From the NCBI RefSeq assembly GCF_016859285.1, contig NC_053418.1, positions 1,080,501-1,144,500 on the forward strand: a stretch of DNA of 64,000 nt. The letters run 5' to 3'. The translations under genes were made by a program, and so were the position numbers. This document shows positions 54,313-64,000 of this stretch, one piece after another. The first letter of the stretch is position 1, and each line of letters opens with the position of its first letter. The notes under the pieces are model-generated. The model did no database searches and was not told where the DNA came from. It was given only the letters and a program-made list of their open reading frames with translations. The stretch comes from Xiphias gladius (taxonomy: Eukaryota > Chordata > Actinopteri > Istiophoriformes > Xiphiidae).

Positions 54313-55960
54313 GTTGATTGTTAATTGCTGTACTGTAATAACTGCTGGATCCAACATTTGTTTTTATTAGTTACATCTGTGCTTTTCCTGCCATGATGAG
54401 TCCAAATGTCCGTTATTTTATTTAATCGTTTTTTTTTTTTATCGTGCTCATGTTTAAAATAATCTGATGAATTTAATGTCTTTTATATATTTTTATGTTT
54501 TAAATTATTATTATTTTAAATGTATTTTGTCATTACTCTTTCACCACATTTATTCCTCATGTGCACTAGTTTCCAGCTGTTTTGTTGATACAGCATCTCG
54601 GTCTGCGGAGCACCGTGACGCCTCGGTCCTGTCAACTAACTCCCCTGTCGATGTGTCGGAAAACTTGCGTGTAGACTGGTCGCGTAGTTTAAAAGTCGGG
54701 AACGCGATCAGCGTCGAGAGGAGGTACGTCTCGTTCAGTCGCTGCCGCGTTGCGCCGCGTTGTCGTTTCAGAACCGGGCGGGTAAACGACGTCAGGCCGG
54801 TCTGCCCTGTGCGGCTAACGTTAGCAGCGCTAGCGCCGGCCGCCGTCTCCCCCCGCAGGTTAACGTCCACCCTACCTGTGCTGAATGTGGTCACACGCCC
54901 GTTTATTCTAACACACCCGACATACAACCTTGTTTTCGTTTTCTGGGTCAGAATGCCGTCAAACCGCGGCGGGTTTACGAGTCGTCATCCGTCCCGCTCT
55001 CCGCCTCGCTGGTTTTCCAAACATCCGGGGATTAGCGCGGGACAGGGGGCGCTGCCGTCTGCCGGGGCTGCAGCTCCAGCTAGTGGCCGGGCGTGGCATA
55101 ACACCCTGGACGCAGCAGTTGACCGGCGCGGTACATTAATAAAATACGAATAATTCGTTAAACCGACCAGTATTTCAATCATAAGCTAGGGGTAGCAACG
55201 TTTAATTAGTCGACTAATCGCGCACACCCTTGCTTTAGGAATAAAGTTTGATTGAACGTTTGATTAAAAATGGATAATCTCCAAGTTTTGGACAAAAAGA
55301 ACTATTTGAAGACGCGACATTTGGCTTTAGTTGCAATCAAATGTATATAAATGTATAGATTAGCATTGACAGCCCACCACCCTCGGCTGTTTAACCTTTA
55401 GACCCATCCTCTGGTCTTCAATCCCTCCCTCTACTCACTGTTGGGGGGACAGATACTGCAGAATCCTGGTCCCATGTTGTGGTCTTGGTAACTGAGAGAC
55501 AGGTCCCGGTCTGTCTGTCCTCCCTCCAACTCGTCTTCCTCTTCCTCCGTGTCACATCGTTGAGCCTCCTGCTGGAGGTTCTGGATGGAGGTCCTCGCCG
55601 GGCCGCAGTTGGCCGTCGCTTAGCCTCCGACGCCGCCTCCTCCCAGGCTGCCGCAGTGCGTTGCCTCGGTCACCGCAGATGGTCTTCTGTCTGGACTGGA
55701 CCTTCCGGATTCAGGGTGCCTACCTCCTCAGGTGTCTCTGTCCTGGGTGGTGCCTGGAGATCTCCTCTCAGGGTCTGTGTTGGTGACAAACCCCCCAGGG
55801 GTTCAGCTGAATCTGAACAAGCTGCTGGTTTTCATGGCTGAACTTGTGCCCGGAAATGAATGAAATTCTCTCCAAGGGGAAAGACGGACAGTTTGTCAGT
55901 GAGTCCATGAGATAATCGGACACCATGGATCATAAATCTGAATATCCAGGGTAGGTAATA
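54313..55960. other. Non-coding spacer between repeat copies
   Basis: A 228-codon ORF at 54467-55153 has no known domain, and its CpG-rich sequence looks repeat-derived. A 12-bp palindrome GCTAACGTTAGC lies at 54814-54825. Nothing else is recognised. Confidence 0.35.
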
Positions 55961-55964
55961 GTAA

Positions 55965-56825
55965 TCAGTGCTGGAAAGTAACTAAATACTCAAGTACTAT
56001 ACTTATGTTTACCACTGCAATTTCCTTCTGTCTGTCTGTCTGTCTATCTGTCTGTCTGTCTGCCTGTTTGTCTGTCTATCTGTCTGTCTGTCTGTCTGTC
56101 TGCCTGTTTGTCTGTCTGTCTGTCTGCCTGTCTGTCTGTCTGTCTGTCTGTCTATCTGTCTGCCTGTCTGAATGTACTTTATAGTATCGAAATTAAAAGT
56201 ATTATTATTATTATTACATTAACAGGTTATTAATACTGATGCATCAATGTATGAGCAGAATTTTACTGTTGGAGCTGGAGCTGGTTTTATCTACTTCAAG
56301 TACAGCCGGCTAGTGTAGTCCAACCCAGGAGTCGGGCCCCTCCAAAGGGCCCCAAGATAAGTCTGAGGGGTCATGAGATGATTAATGGGAGAGGAAAAAC
56401 ACAGTTCTGATACACAAATCTGTTTTCAGTGTTCGGGCTTTTCTCTAATCTCGGTTATTTAAATGAAACCATGTGAGAAGTTTAGAGGAGGAATGTGTCT
56501 TTGGAGAAAGTGCTAACGACTCATGGACATCTGAAATGTGAAAAGAGGTCCCGGCTTCTTCTTTTTTTGTGAGGGGTCAAAAGTTAAACAAAAAAAAAAG
56601 GTTGGAAACCGCAGGTTTAATCCTGGAACGATGCATTTTATGGGCTCATCATATTTGTTTTGCGTGTAAAATCTTATCTGGAGAGTGATTAGCATTTCTG
56701 GCTCTAGTGTAGCGGCGTTGAAAGGAGAATAATTCCCTCCAAAATGTAGTGAGTCAAAGTATAAAGCATCGGAAAAAGGAAATACCCAGGTTAAGTACAA
56801 GTACCATAAATTGTTCAAAAGTACA
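55965..56825. mobile_element. AAGTAC-rich element, copy 2, with decayed nested hAT MITE
   Basis: The left end CAGTGCTGGAAAGTAACTAA is the reverse complement of the right end of copy 1, so the element has inverted termini. The interior resembles copy 1 (TTTTACTGTTG to GGAGCTGGTTT, then GTGTAGTC). It carries the same inner hAT element at about 56321-56614, in the same place, with flanks GTGTAGTC/GTTTAATC. A (TCTG)n microsatellite interrupts the left part. Confidence 0.6.
56027..56170. repeat. (TCTG)n tetranucleotide microsatellite
   Basis: About 144 bp of TCTG units with occasional TCTA, CCTG and TTTG variants. Confidence 0.95.
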
Positions 56826-57785
56826 TTACGTTGTTATAACTTTAATGTCTTATGTTTATTGTGTTTCTATGACTTTAACACACTGCCTTGTTGTTTCATA
56901 TAAGGGCCTCTTCCCTTTCCTCTGCTGTTACACCGTGGCCGAGATCGCAAATGTACGCGTTCAATTAGCCGAAGAAGGCCATGGGACAGGATCAAAAGCT
57001 CGGGCGTTTTCACAAGCAAGCGCGCGCTGTGTTCAGATCATCCCTCGCGCATGTTTCAGGCCGGCTCGGTTCTCCGTTAGGCGAAGCCTCGAGACATCTT
57101 CCACGGAGAAAAAGTACCTGGGGTCCGTGTGATATTTGTGATGTAGCCTATTTGAGCATCTTCCTCTTGATAACATTCACTTCTCCCAAGAAAATATTGT
57201 CGTCAAAGCAGTCGTAGACTTTCTAAGAAGCTGGGGTTCACGTCCGGGCAAGGCATCGAAAACGCTGCATTTCTGATGAGTTAAACGTGTGTTATGTGTA
57301 TGTAGCGCGTTATGTCTCGATCGCGTTGCGTGTACGGCGAACGTCGGCAGACGCTGTTCGCTGCGCCGAGGCCGTTGTTACGGAAAAAACACCGAGCACG
57401 TGTAACAGCCTTGACCCCGTCTGGCCCCGCGGCCTCGGTGCCCTTCTCCCTGACAAACTCAACGTCATGCGACTGAACGACACTGAAGGAGCTCGGATGT
57501 TATTCCAGTCAAAGGGAGAAAACGCCGTCGATATGCGCAGGGGATGGGGAACGCAATTTTCTTCCGTAAAAATAAAGATGCCCGCCAGGCGCTGTGGGAA
57601 GCTGAATACTACCACCAGCAACGACAGTAATAATGCTAAGGCCGGCGCCGATGTCGCCACTCAGCTTGCTGTAATTAGAATACGCGGTGATAACGCCCGA
57701 TAAAGCAACCGTAGTTTTTCTGTCCCGGGAGTTGTCCCCAAAGTGCTTCACGAGGAGGTATAACAGCAAACAGGTTGGGCTGATA

Positions 57786-58332
57786 TTAAGTCGTTTAAAC
57801 CAGGGCTGGGGAAGTAGTAGCAGAATCCAAGCAGCTGTGCCACAGAGTAGAAATGCTCTGTGGCGTTCAAAACTGTACTCAGTCAAGTACAAGAGTATTA
57901 GCATCAAAATGCATTCAAGTACTCATTATGCGGAAATGGCTCCTTTCAGAATAGTGTATATCCAATGAACTGGGCCGAACCGTTGTCGCAGTACCGTGCA
58001 CATCACTTTGACGTTGCAGGTGTGGAAGGCGGGACTCATTTGAATTACTTTACACACACTCCCGAGGATCAACGAAGTCTGATCTTAACCTGTAGTGAAC
58101 GTTTTCTATCGTTTATCTGAGTCATCAAAGTTACTACAAACTAAACGAATGAAATAAACGTAGTGAAGTTAAAACAAGAGAAAAAGTACAATATTTTGCC
58201 TCTGAACTGTGGTGGAGTGGAAGTATGAAGCAGCACAAAACAAAAAATGCTCAAGTGAAGTAAAAGTACCTGGAAATTGTAGTTAAGTGAAGTACTTGAG
58301 TAAATCTACTTAGTTACATCCCACCACTGCAT
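57786..58332. mobile_element. AAGTAC-rich element, copy 3
   Basis: The left part has GTACTCAGTCAAGTACAAG. The right end reads TACTTAGTTACATCCCACCA, matching the terminal sequence of copy 1. No inner hAT element is visible in this copy. Confidence 0.55.
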
Positions 58333-58559
58333 TTGAAGAAATAAAACTAGAACTTCAAATCAACGGTGGTTTATTTTCTTAGATATTTCCATCATTTTCA
58401 ACACTTCGTAGTGTTTCAGAGCAGTTTCAAGTGAAATGAAATATTATGATCATTCATTTCAGAATAAAAACCCATCCTCCTCCTCCCAACAGGACTTTTA
58501 TTGTAGTTTTTATTCTAAGGATAACGGACCTACCCACCGGCTCCACTTCCTCTGCAGAG

Positions 58560-59092
58560 ATCGTCTATTGCGAGGATGAATCAGCGGAGAGAAAAAGGAG
58601 AGAGAGAGAGAGAGAAAAAAAAAGGAAGCGCTCGTAGTCGGAGGCAGCGGGCGCGACGCGTTCAGACGCCGCGGCTCTGCCCTCCAGCCGCTGCCTCGTG
58701 TAAACAGAGCGCGGCAGCCTACACGATCACATTGGGCCCATCGAGAGACCGGATTCCGTGGATCCTCGGACGTGAGGAGCAGGACTCGGGCGGTCCCGAA
58801 GGTCTCTCGTTTCTTCAAAATAAAAGGGGGAAAAAAACATCAACAACACGACGCAGATGCCGATGCACCAGTGTCGACACGCTGCCGTAGAACTAGAGCA
58901 GATAACTGCGTCTGATCGTTTTACATTTTACTCCCCACAACTGGCACTGGCAACGGGAAGGCACCTGTCCCCACAGCGGCCTCTGGCAGAAACAACCCCC
59001 GAGAAAAGACACGGAACTCACAGACAACGTCGGCATCTGGGTCGGAGGCGCAGGAGCTCGTTTCCAGTCCCCGCCAGGTCTCGCCCCTGGCC
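58560..59092 (+). other. Candidate GC-rich first exon of a downstream gene
   Basis: A GC- and CpG-rich segment begins with an AG-rich run and ends at a strong donor (GGCCAG|GTGAGA). No convincing coding frame. It may be a 5' UTR exon of a + strand gene lying beyond this window. Confidence 0.3.
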
Positions 59093-59639
59093 AGGTGAGA
59101 AGGAGACAGAGTCCCTGTGTTTCCAACTTGTTTATGGAAGAGACAAACGTCAAAAAAACAACATACTCGTGTTAAATCAAAATGACGAGATGCTAAGTCA
59201 GAATAACGACTTTTTAAGTCTCATCGTTTCAATCAAATGAATAGATTCATTATTAAGAACCACGAGATCAAACCCATATTTAGCAAATTCAGTTCAGTAG
59301 TTTTGACTTTACCTCCTAATTTTTTATTTTAATTGTATCATTCCCAATTTTTAATCATCTTTTTTTTCCTGTTGTAAACAGGTACACACGCGAGTCCATG
59401 TCACGATTCTCTCTTTCTTCATCACTCTTTCTTTATTCGTTTATTATCGATCATGTGGCATCTCAGCTTTGACTTTAAAGAATCGGCGCTTTGCCTTTTT
59501 ACCGGCGATGTCAGCCTCGAGTTCCTACATTTTCATTTGTTTTATTTTCTCCTCCTGCCAGAAACGACCTGCCAAAGACCTTCTGAGTGATTTCCTTTCT
59601 TTTTTTTTTTTTTTACCGTGGTCGCTCGTTTAGTTTCTT

Positions 59640-59977
59640 TTGCTTTGCGCTTTTATTCCCTGTTTCGGAGAAAGCGGGACGCTCCGGCAGCACAGTCCCT
59701 ACTGGTAAAGCGGATTAGCTCTGACTGCTGGAGGTGAAAGTGTAGTTCTCCGGACTGACGCGGTACTCGGAAATGCGCGCCGAGTGAGGCCTCGCCCCGC
59801 CGCTCCTCTCTGTGCTGCCCATATGTCAAAGTCTTTGTGCTTCTCAAGACAGCGAGGCGTCAGAAGGGGGAAAAAAAAAGAAAACAGCTGGATCGAAGGA
59901 CTCCTGCTAGCGGCTCCGCTAGCTGTATCATCCCCTCAGACCAGCCACTTCTCCTCGGCCGCCTGACTTCGAGAAGG
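59640..59977 (+). other. Second candidate first exon
   Basis: Another CpG-bearing segment, ending at CGAGAAG|GTACCG and followed by T homopolymers (60069-60092). It could be an alternative first exon of the same putative downstream gene. No protein recognised. Confidence 0.25.
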
Positions 59978-60068
59978 TACCGTATCCTAAAAAAACTGCC
60001 CTTGAACCAAGAAGGGACCGCTCCTTATTCCGGGTCGGGGGTCGTGTTGTGTTTTTTTTTTATTGTTC

Positions 60069-60092
60069 TTTTTTTTTTTTTTTTTTTTTTTT
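60069..60092. repeat. Poly(T) tract
   Basis: Homopolymer of about 24 T, with shorter T runs just before it. Confidence 0.9.
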
Positions 60093-60299
60093 ACCTGAGC
60101 TTTCTGTTCTGACCTAATTTTCCAGCTGCCTGCGTGCCCGCCTGGCTAGCGTTAGTCACCTAGCTTCCACGTTAGCTTCTCCGCAGCTAGCCGAGCTAAT
60201 TAGCCTCCTGCTGCTACGTGAGCAGGTATCAGCGGATTAAATCGGGACAAACCGCGTAAACTCACTCCACAGTCACTGTTTTCACCTGTAAGTACAGAA

Positions 60300-63200
60300 A
60301 GAAAGCGGCTTTATTAGCTACCGGAGGTCTGTTTGGTACCGTCTCTTATCTAGTAACCATTCTAGTACCAGATAACCCTTTAAATGATAGAAAACAAAGC
60401 AAGAATCGCATCTACGTTGTTGTCAAACGTTATTTTTCTTTTAATTTCTTCAGCCTGTGGGTATTTTTCAGTCAGTGCTTTCGCTCAAAATTGAACGCCC
60501 CCCCCTCATTTTTGCCAATAAAAGGTAAATTATGAGCAGATATTCAGCAAAGTAAGATCCTCAGACGCTAACCTGGAGGCACCAGACTAGGGTGATCATG
60601 CTGTTTGTCAATTAATCGATCAGTCAGTCGGCAGGAAATTAATTGGCAGCTATTTCGATAATCGATTAGTTGTTTTCAACTAAAAAAAGTTGAAAACGGT
60701 TTTTAGGAAAATATGTCAAAGTTTGGTGTCTGCAGCTTCCCAGTTATGATTAATTTCTGGTTGCCACTGTCTTCTGTCAGCGTTAAGTGAATATTTTTTC
60801 GGCATTTGCTTGGGTGCGTTGGTCTGACGAAACAATACATTTGAAGAGGCCACCTTCGTCTGTGGGACATTGGGTTGGACATTTTTCGCTATTTCCTGAC
60901 ATATTATTAACCAAACGGTTAATCAGTTGATCGAGCAAATAGTCAACAGATTAAATGACAATAAAAATAATCGTTAGTTCAGCCTTAATTCTTATACACC
61001 TGAAGCTGAAACTGACTCGCTGGTGGTTGCTGCCATCACTAATAATGCAGCCTGAACCACTGTTCAGCTTTGTCACTACGCTGCTGATTTATATCATGAT
61101 ACGCCAAAAGTGTACGCAGTCAAGCGTAACGAGATCAAACTGAATATTCAGCGAGGTAAGTTTTTTTTTCCCCACTATAATAATTTACATCAGAAGCTCT
61201 AAAAACATGCAAAACAAAACCTTCAAGAACTAATTTTATTAGTTTTTAAATATATTTATCCTTGAAATGTTAATTTGGACCACACAGTGTTGTAAAATGA
61301 TAAAACTATGATCATTTCCAGGGTTTTCCCAGAGGTCATAGTTAAGCCGAGGTGGAAACTCACCCAGATCCTGACTAATCAAACCCCTTACATATGTGCT
61401 GTTTACTGTGTGAAATAATACCTCTGACTGTTTTTCCCTGTAAGGATAATATTTTCTTTCATAGAAGTGTAATTTTGAGGTGGTGGTCTTTGTTTCAGTT
61501 GATGATGCCAAACTCCGCTTTAAGACACTGTGGGAAATCGCTTAAAGTCAGTAAATGATTGATTATTTGGAGTTATCACCCAGCCCTCTAAACCTAGATG
61601 TGAAGGTTTTACAAGAAACATGAAATATACCATGTTTACAATGGAAAAAAAACTAGCTTTTGTAACCATCTGGGTTTCTTTATGAAGGTGCAAAAGAAAT
61701 GTGACATGTCAAGTCTGATATCAGTCCTAAATGCCAGTGTTATGAAATGTGGATAAAAATTATGACCACTGACAGTGAAATAACAGCGTGAACCCACTGT
61801 ACCGGCCACAAAACACTAATGAGATTTAAACTGGCCACCGTCCAGTCTGCAGCTCTTAATGCCTGTAATCAAGTTTCCATGTAATCTGAAATTACAGCCT
61901 CAAACTGAGTGTTTACCAAATGAGATTATTGATGGTTAAGGTAGTGGAGAAGGAGAGAGAACATGTTTTGAAAGTAAATATTTTCAAGTTCTGCTCTGGG
62001 AAGAGGCTTGGTTCGTGTAGGGATGCACGACAGAAACTTTCTTTTCCGCAGGTTCTCATTTATTACTAGTTTCTTTATTTTGGCTCATACAGATATGAGC
62101 ATTTTTGATCTTTTTACAACACCGCCACGAGTCTAGTGGAGCGTTGCCGTTATTATTCTGTAAATGTGATGCTTGGTCCGGCTGCATATGTCTAAAACCA
62201 CTATTTTGCTGATACCTAAGCTGGTTTGTTACTGATTACCACACTGTTTCTGCACAGTGTCTGCATTCACTGGGGGAGGAGAGCACAAATTACTGGAAAC
62301 ATCAGTGTTTCCACGAGCTGAGAACTTTTTCTTATTGTGAATAAATATTACAGAGCGAAGATCGTACGTGTGTTAAATTATGAATTAGATTAAGCTACTT
62401 TCTAACTGGGAATTTCACCAGACTAATCTTCTTTGCTGTTTTAATGCAAAACATCATCATTCTTAGGATCCTTTTCAGGACGTCTGTATTTGATTTTCTT
62501 TTCTTCTGGGTTTGATTGTCCAACAGCAGTTCCCAAGTGTAAGCCCATTGTAGTGCACCCTATTCCCTTTCCCATCTCAAATACCTTCGATTGTTGTACC
62601 TTTAGTAACTTTTATTGGGCTTTTTTTTTTGCTTTTTTATAGACAGCCTACAGCAGGGAGGTGACAGTAAAATGGGGGGGGGCAGAGGAGAGATAAGATG
62701 CCAGAGAACTCCCCAGTTCAACTCATAGTGGGGACATTGCGGCGGTTGAGTGGTCAGCATCTTAGACCCCAGACCACCAGCCTCACCCCCAGTAGTCAAG
62801 GCTTCAAATCAAATCTCAATACTTTTGTGGTACAGAGAATTGAAACCTGTCTGTAAAAGTACCCAAAGATGGCGCTGAATGTCTGGTCAGGTTCATACTT
62901 GTGTTTACTTATCCTTTGATCAGACAGATCCTCATTGAAATCAAAATTTTTGAGTATTTATATGATCAAAATCTTGTACAGCTGCTTGTGCTTAAACTAC
63001 ATTTCACATTTGACAGATTAACTTCTTTAGTTCAGTGAAGAAAGGTTTTTATATTTTCTGTTAGGGAAAAATGTTCATATTTCTCAAGTAAAATTTTCTT
63101 CTGCTCACAGTGAGGCCTCAAAACAGGTATCATGTCGTTATTGGTACTCAGTTATCGTATTCGTATATCGTATCCTGAGTGGATCTGCAGTTAGTATTAG

Positions 63201-64000
63201 CACAGATCATTTTAAGTGTTTAGGGTTAACTTTTCAAAGGAGAAAATTTTGGTAATAGTGGAGTTTGACATCTTACAGAGTCAGGCGAGAAGGTCTATAT
63301 CTGTTTCTTCTCTGTGGGACACAAAATACATTTACTGAAGTACTGTGTTTAACAAAAAGACTCCCCAGGCCCCCAGGACGTGACTGATTTTCATGTTATA
63401 TTTTGTTGGTTAAAGGCAGTGGCCCATCCTGTAGTCAGCTGGGTTTAGTTGACAGCAGAGAGGACAGAGCTCAAACCACCAACCCCTCTATGGGTTGAGG
63501 ACTTGAGAGACGGTGCGGGCAGTCACTTCTCCTAGTGTTTACGAGAAAACAAATAGCTCCAGCACTTGCTTTTCTATTTTTACACCAGTTTAAAAAACAA
63601 GACACAACATTAACATCAGACAGGCTTGTTGGCAGGAGGACTTTTTCTTTTTTGATGGGGCTCGTCATTTCACCTGACCTCTGAGGGAAATGTGAAGAAA
63701 CATGTATATCTAATTACACTGTGTAGAAAGAGTAATCGAATCTCTGTAAAATTCCTCCTGAAAAGTCCTGTCCTTGTTTCTTGTCCTTACTCTGAAACAA
63801 CATTTCAAAAACCGTCTCTCTGTTTGTTTTTGTGTCTCGCTGCCTGGAAGGATTTGGACTCGTCAGCTGTTCACATAAACAGAGAACAGACGTCGCCTAT
63901 CTTTTTAAATTCAGTCTTATTTTTGATTTTAGGTTACAGGCCTAAACTGTTGTTATCAAGGATGTTAGGCTCGACTGTTTCTCAAAGCTACAATCAGAGG
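60300..64000. other. AT-rich non-coding DNA
   Basis: No coding exon recognised. A segment at about 61.79-61.96 kb has the look of a conserved non-coding element. Near 62.62-62.80 kb there is a fragment resembling a common fish dispersed repeat (T-rich run, then ATAGACAGCCTACAGCAGGG). Confidence 0.4.

Noticed and set aside
54467..55153. 228-codon + strand ORF
   Set aside because: No domain or splice logic. The first part is AT-rich flank and the rest CpG-rich repeat-like sequence.
57509..57907. 132-codon minus-strand ORF with hydrophobic stretches
   Set aside because: It overlaps repeat copy 3, overlaps another hydrophobic ORF in a second frame and matches no family I know. Chance is likelier.

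Overview
The window is vertebrate nuclear DNA, almost certainly from a ray-finned (teleost) fish. It has compact spliced genes with GT-AG introns, very abundant (CA)n/(GT)n microsatellites, a Tc1/mariner relic, a tRNA-headed SINE and hAT-type non-autonomous elements typical of teleost genomes. Nothing in it is prokaryotic: there are no operons, CRISPR arrays or Shine-Dalgarno signals.

Two protein-coding genes can be rebuilt exon by exon, both on the + strand. The first (coding exons 16469-30382) is a discoidin-domain collagen-receptor tyrosine kinase, closest to DDR2. It has 18 coding exons whose phases all close, giving 878 codons before the stop. The second (47238-52019) is a lysyl oxidase with a LOX-type propeptide, BMP1/procollagen C-proteinase site, copper-binding His triad and both LTQ-forming residues, in 6 or 7 coding exons.

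Layout: 1-5.3 kb, microsatellites, a Tc1 transposase relic and a ~0.7 kb G-rich/C-rich minisatellite. 5.3-5.6 kb, a candidate non-coding first exon of the kinase gene. 5.6-16.4 kb, probable first intron with microsatellites, a TATA-containing candidate promoter and long purine or pyrimidine tracts. 16.4-30.4 kb, ddr2 coding exons. 30.4-~34.9 kb, probable ddr2 3' UTR and flank. ~35-46.9 kb, intergenic DNA with a SINE, a 14-bp tandem repeat and a weak hint of a minus-strand spliced ORF. 46.9-53.2 kb, lox with its promoter-proximal elements, 3' UTR and poly(A) signal. 53.2-58.3 kb, three related transposable-element copies. 58.5-60.3 kb, GC-rich segments with splice donors that may be first exons of another gene. 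60.3-64 kb, AT-rich non-coding DNA with a candidate conserved element.

The two genes belong to one biology. DDR2 senses fibrillar collagen and signals in mesenchymal cells; LOX oxidises lysines in collagen and elastin so that fibres cross-link. They lie head-to-tail with ~17 kb between coding regions, although in human they are on different chromosomes. I found no clearly new biological system. The most interesting points are this linkage, an unusual (TG)n 3' splice site in lox, a probable GC-AG intron and a start-stop uORF in ddr2, and a G-quadruplex-prone minisatellite near the candidate ddr2 promoter.
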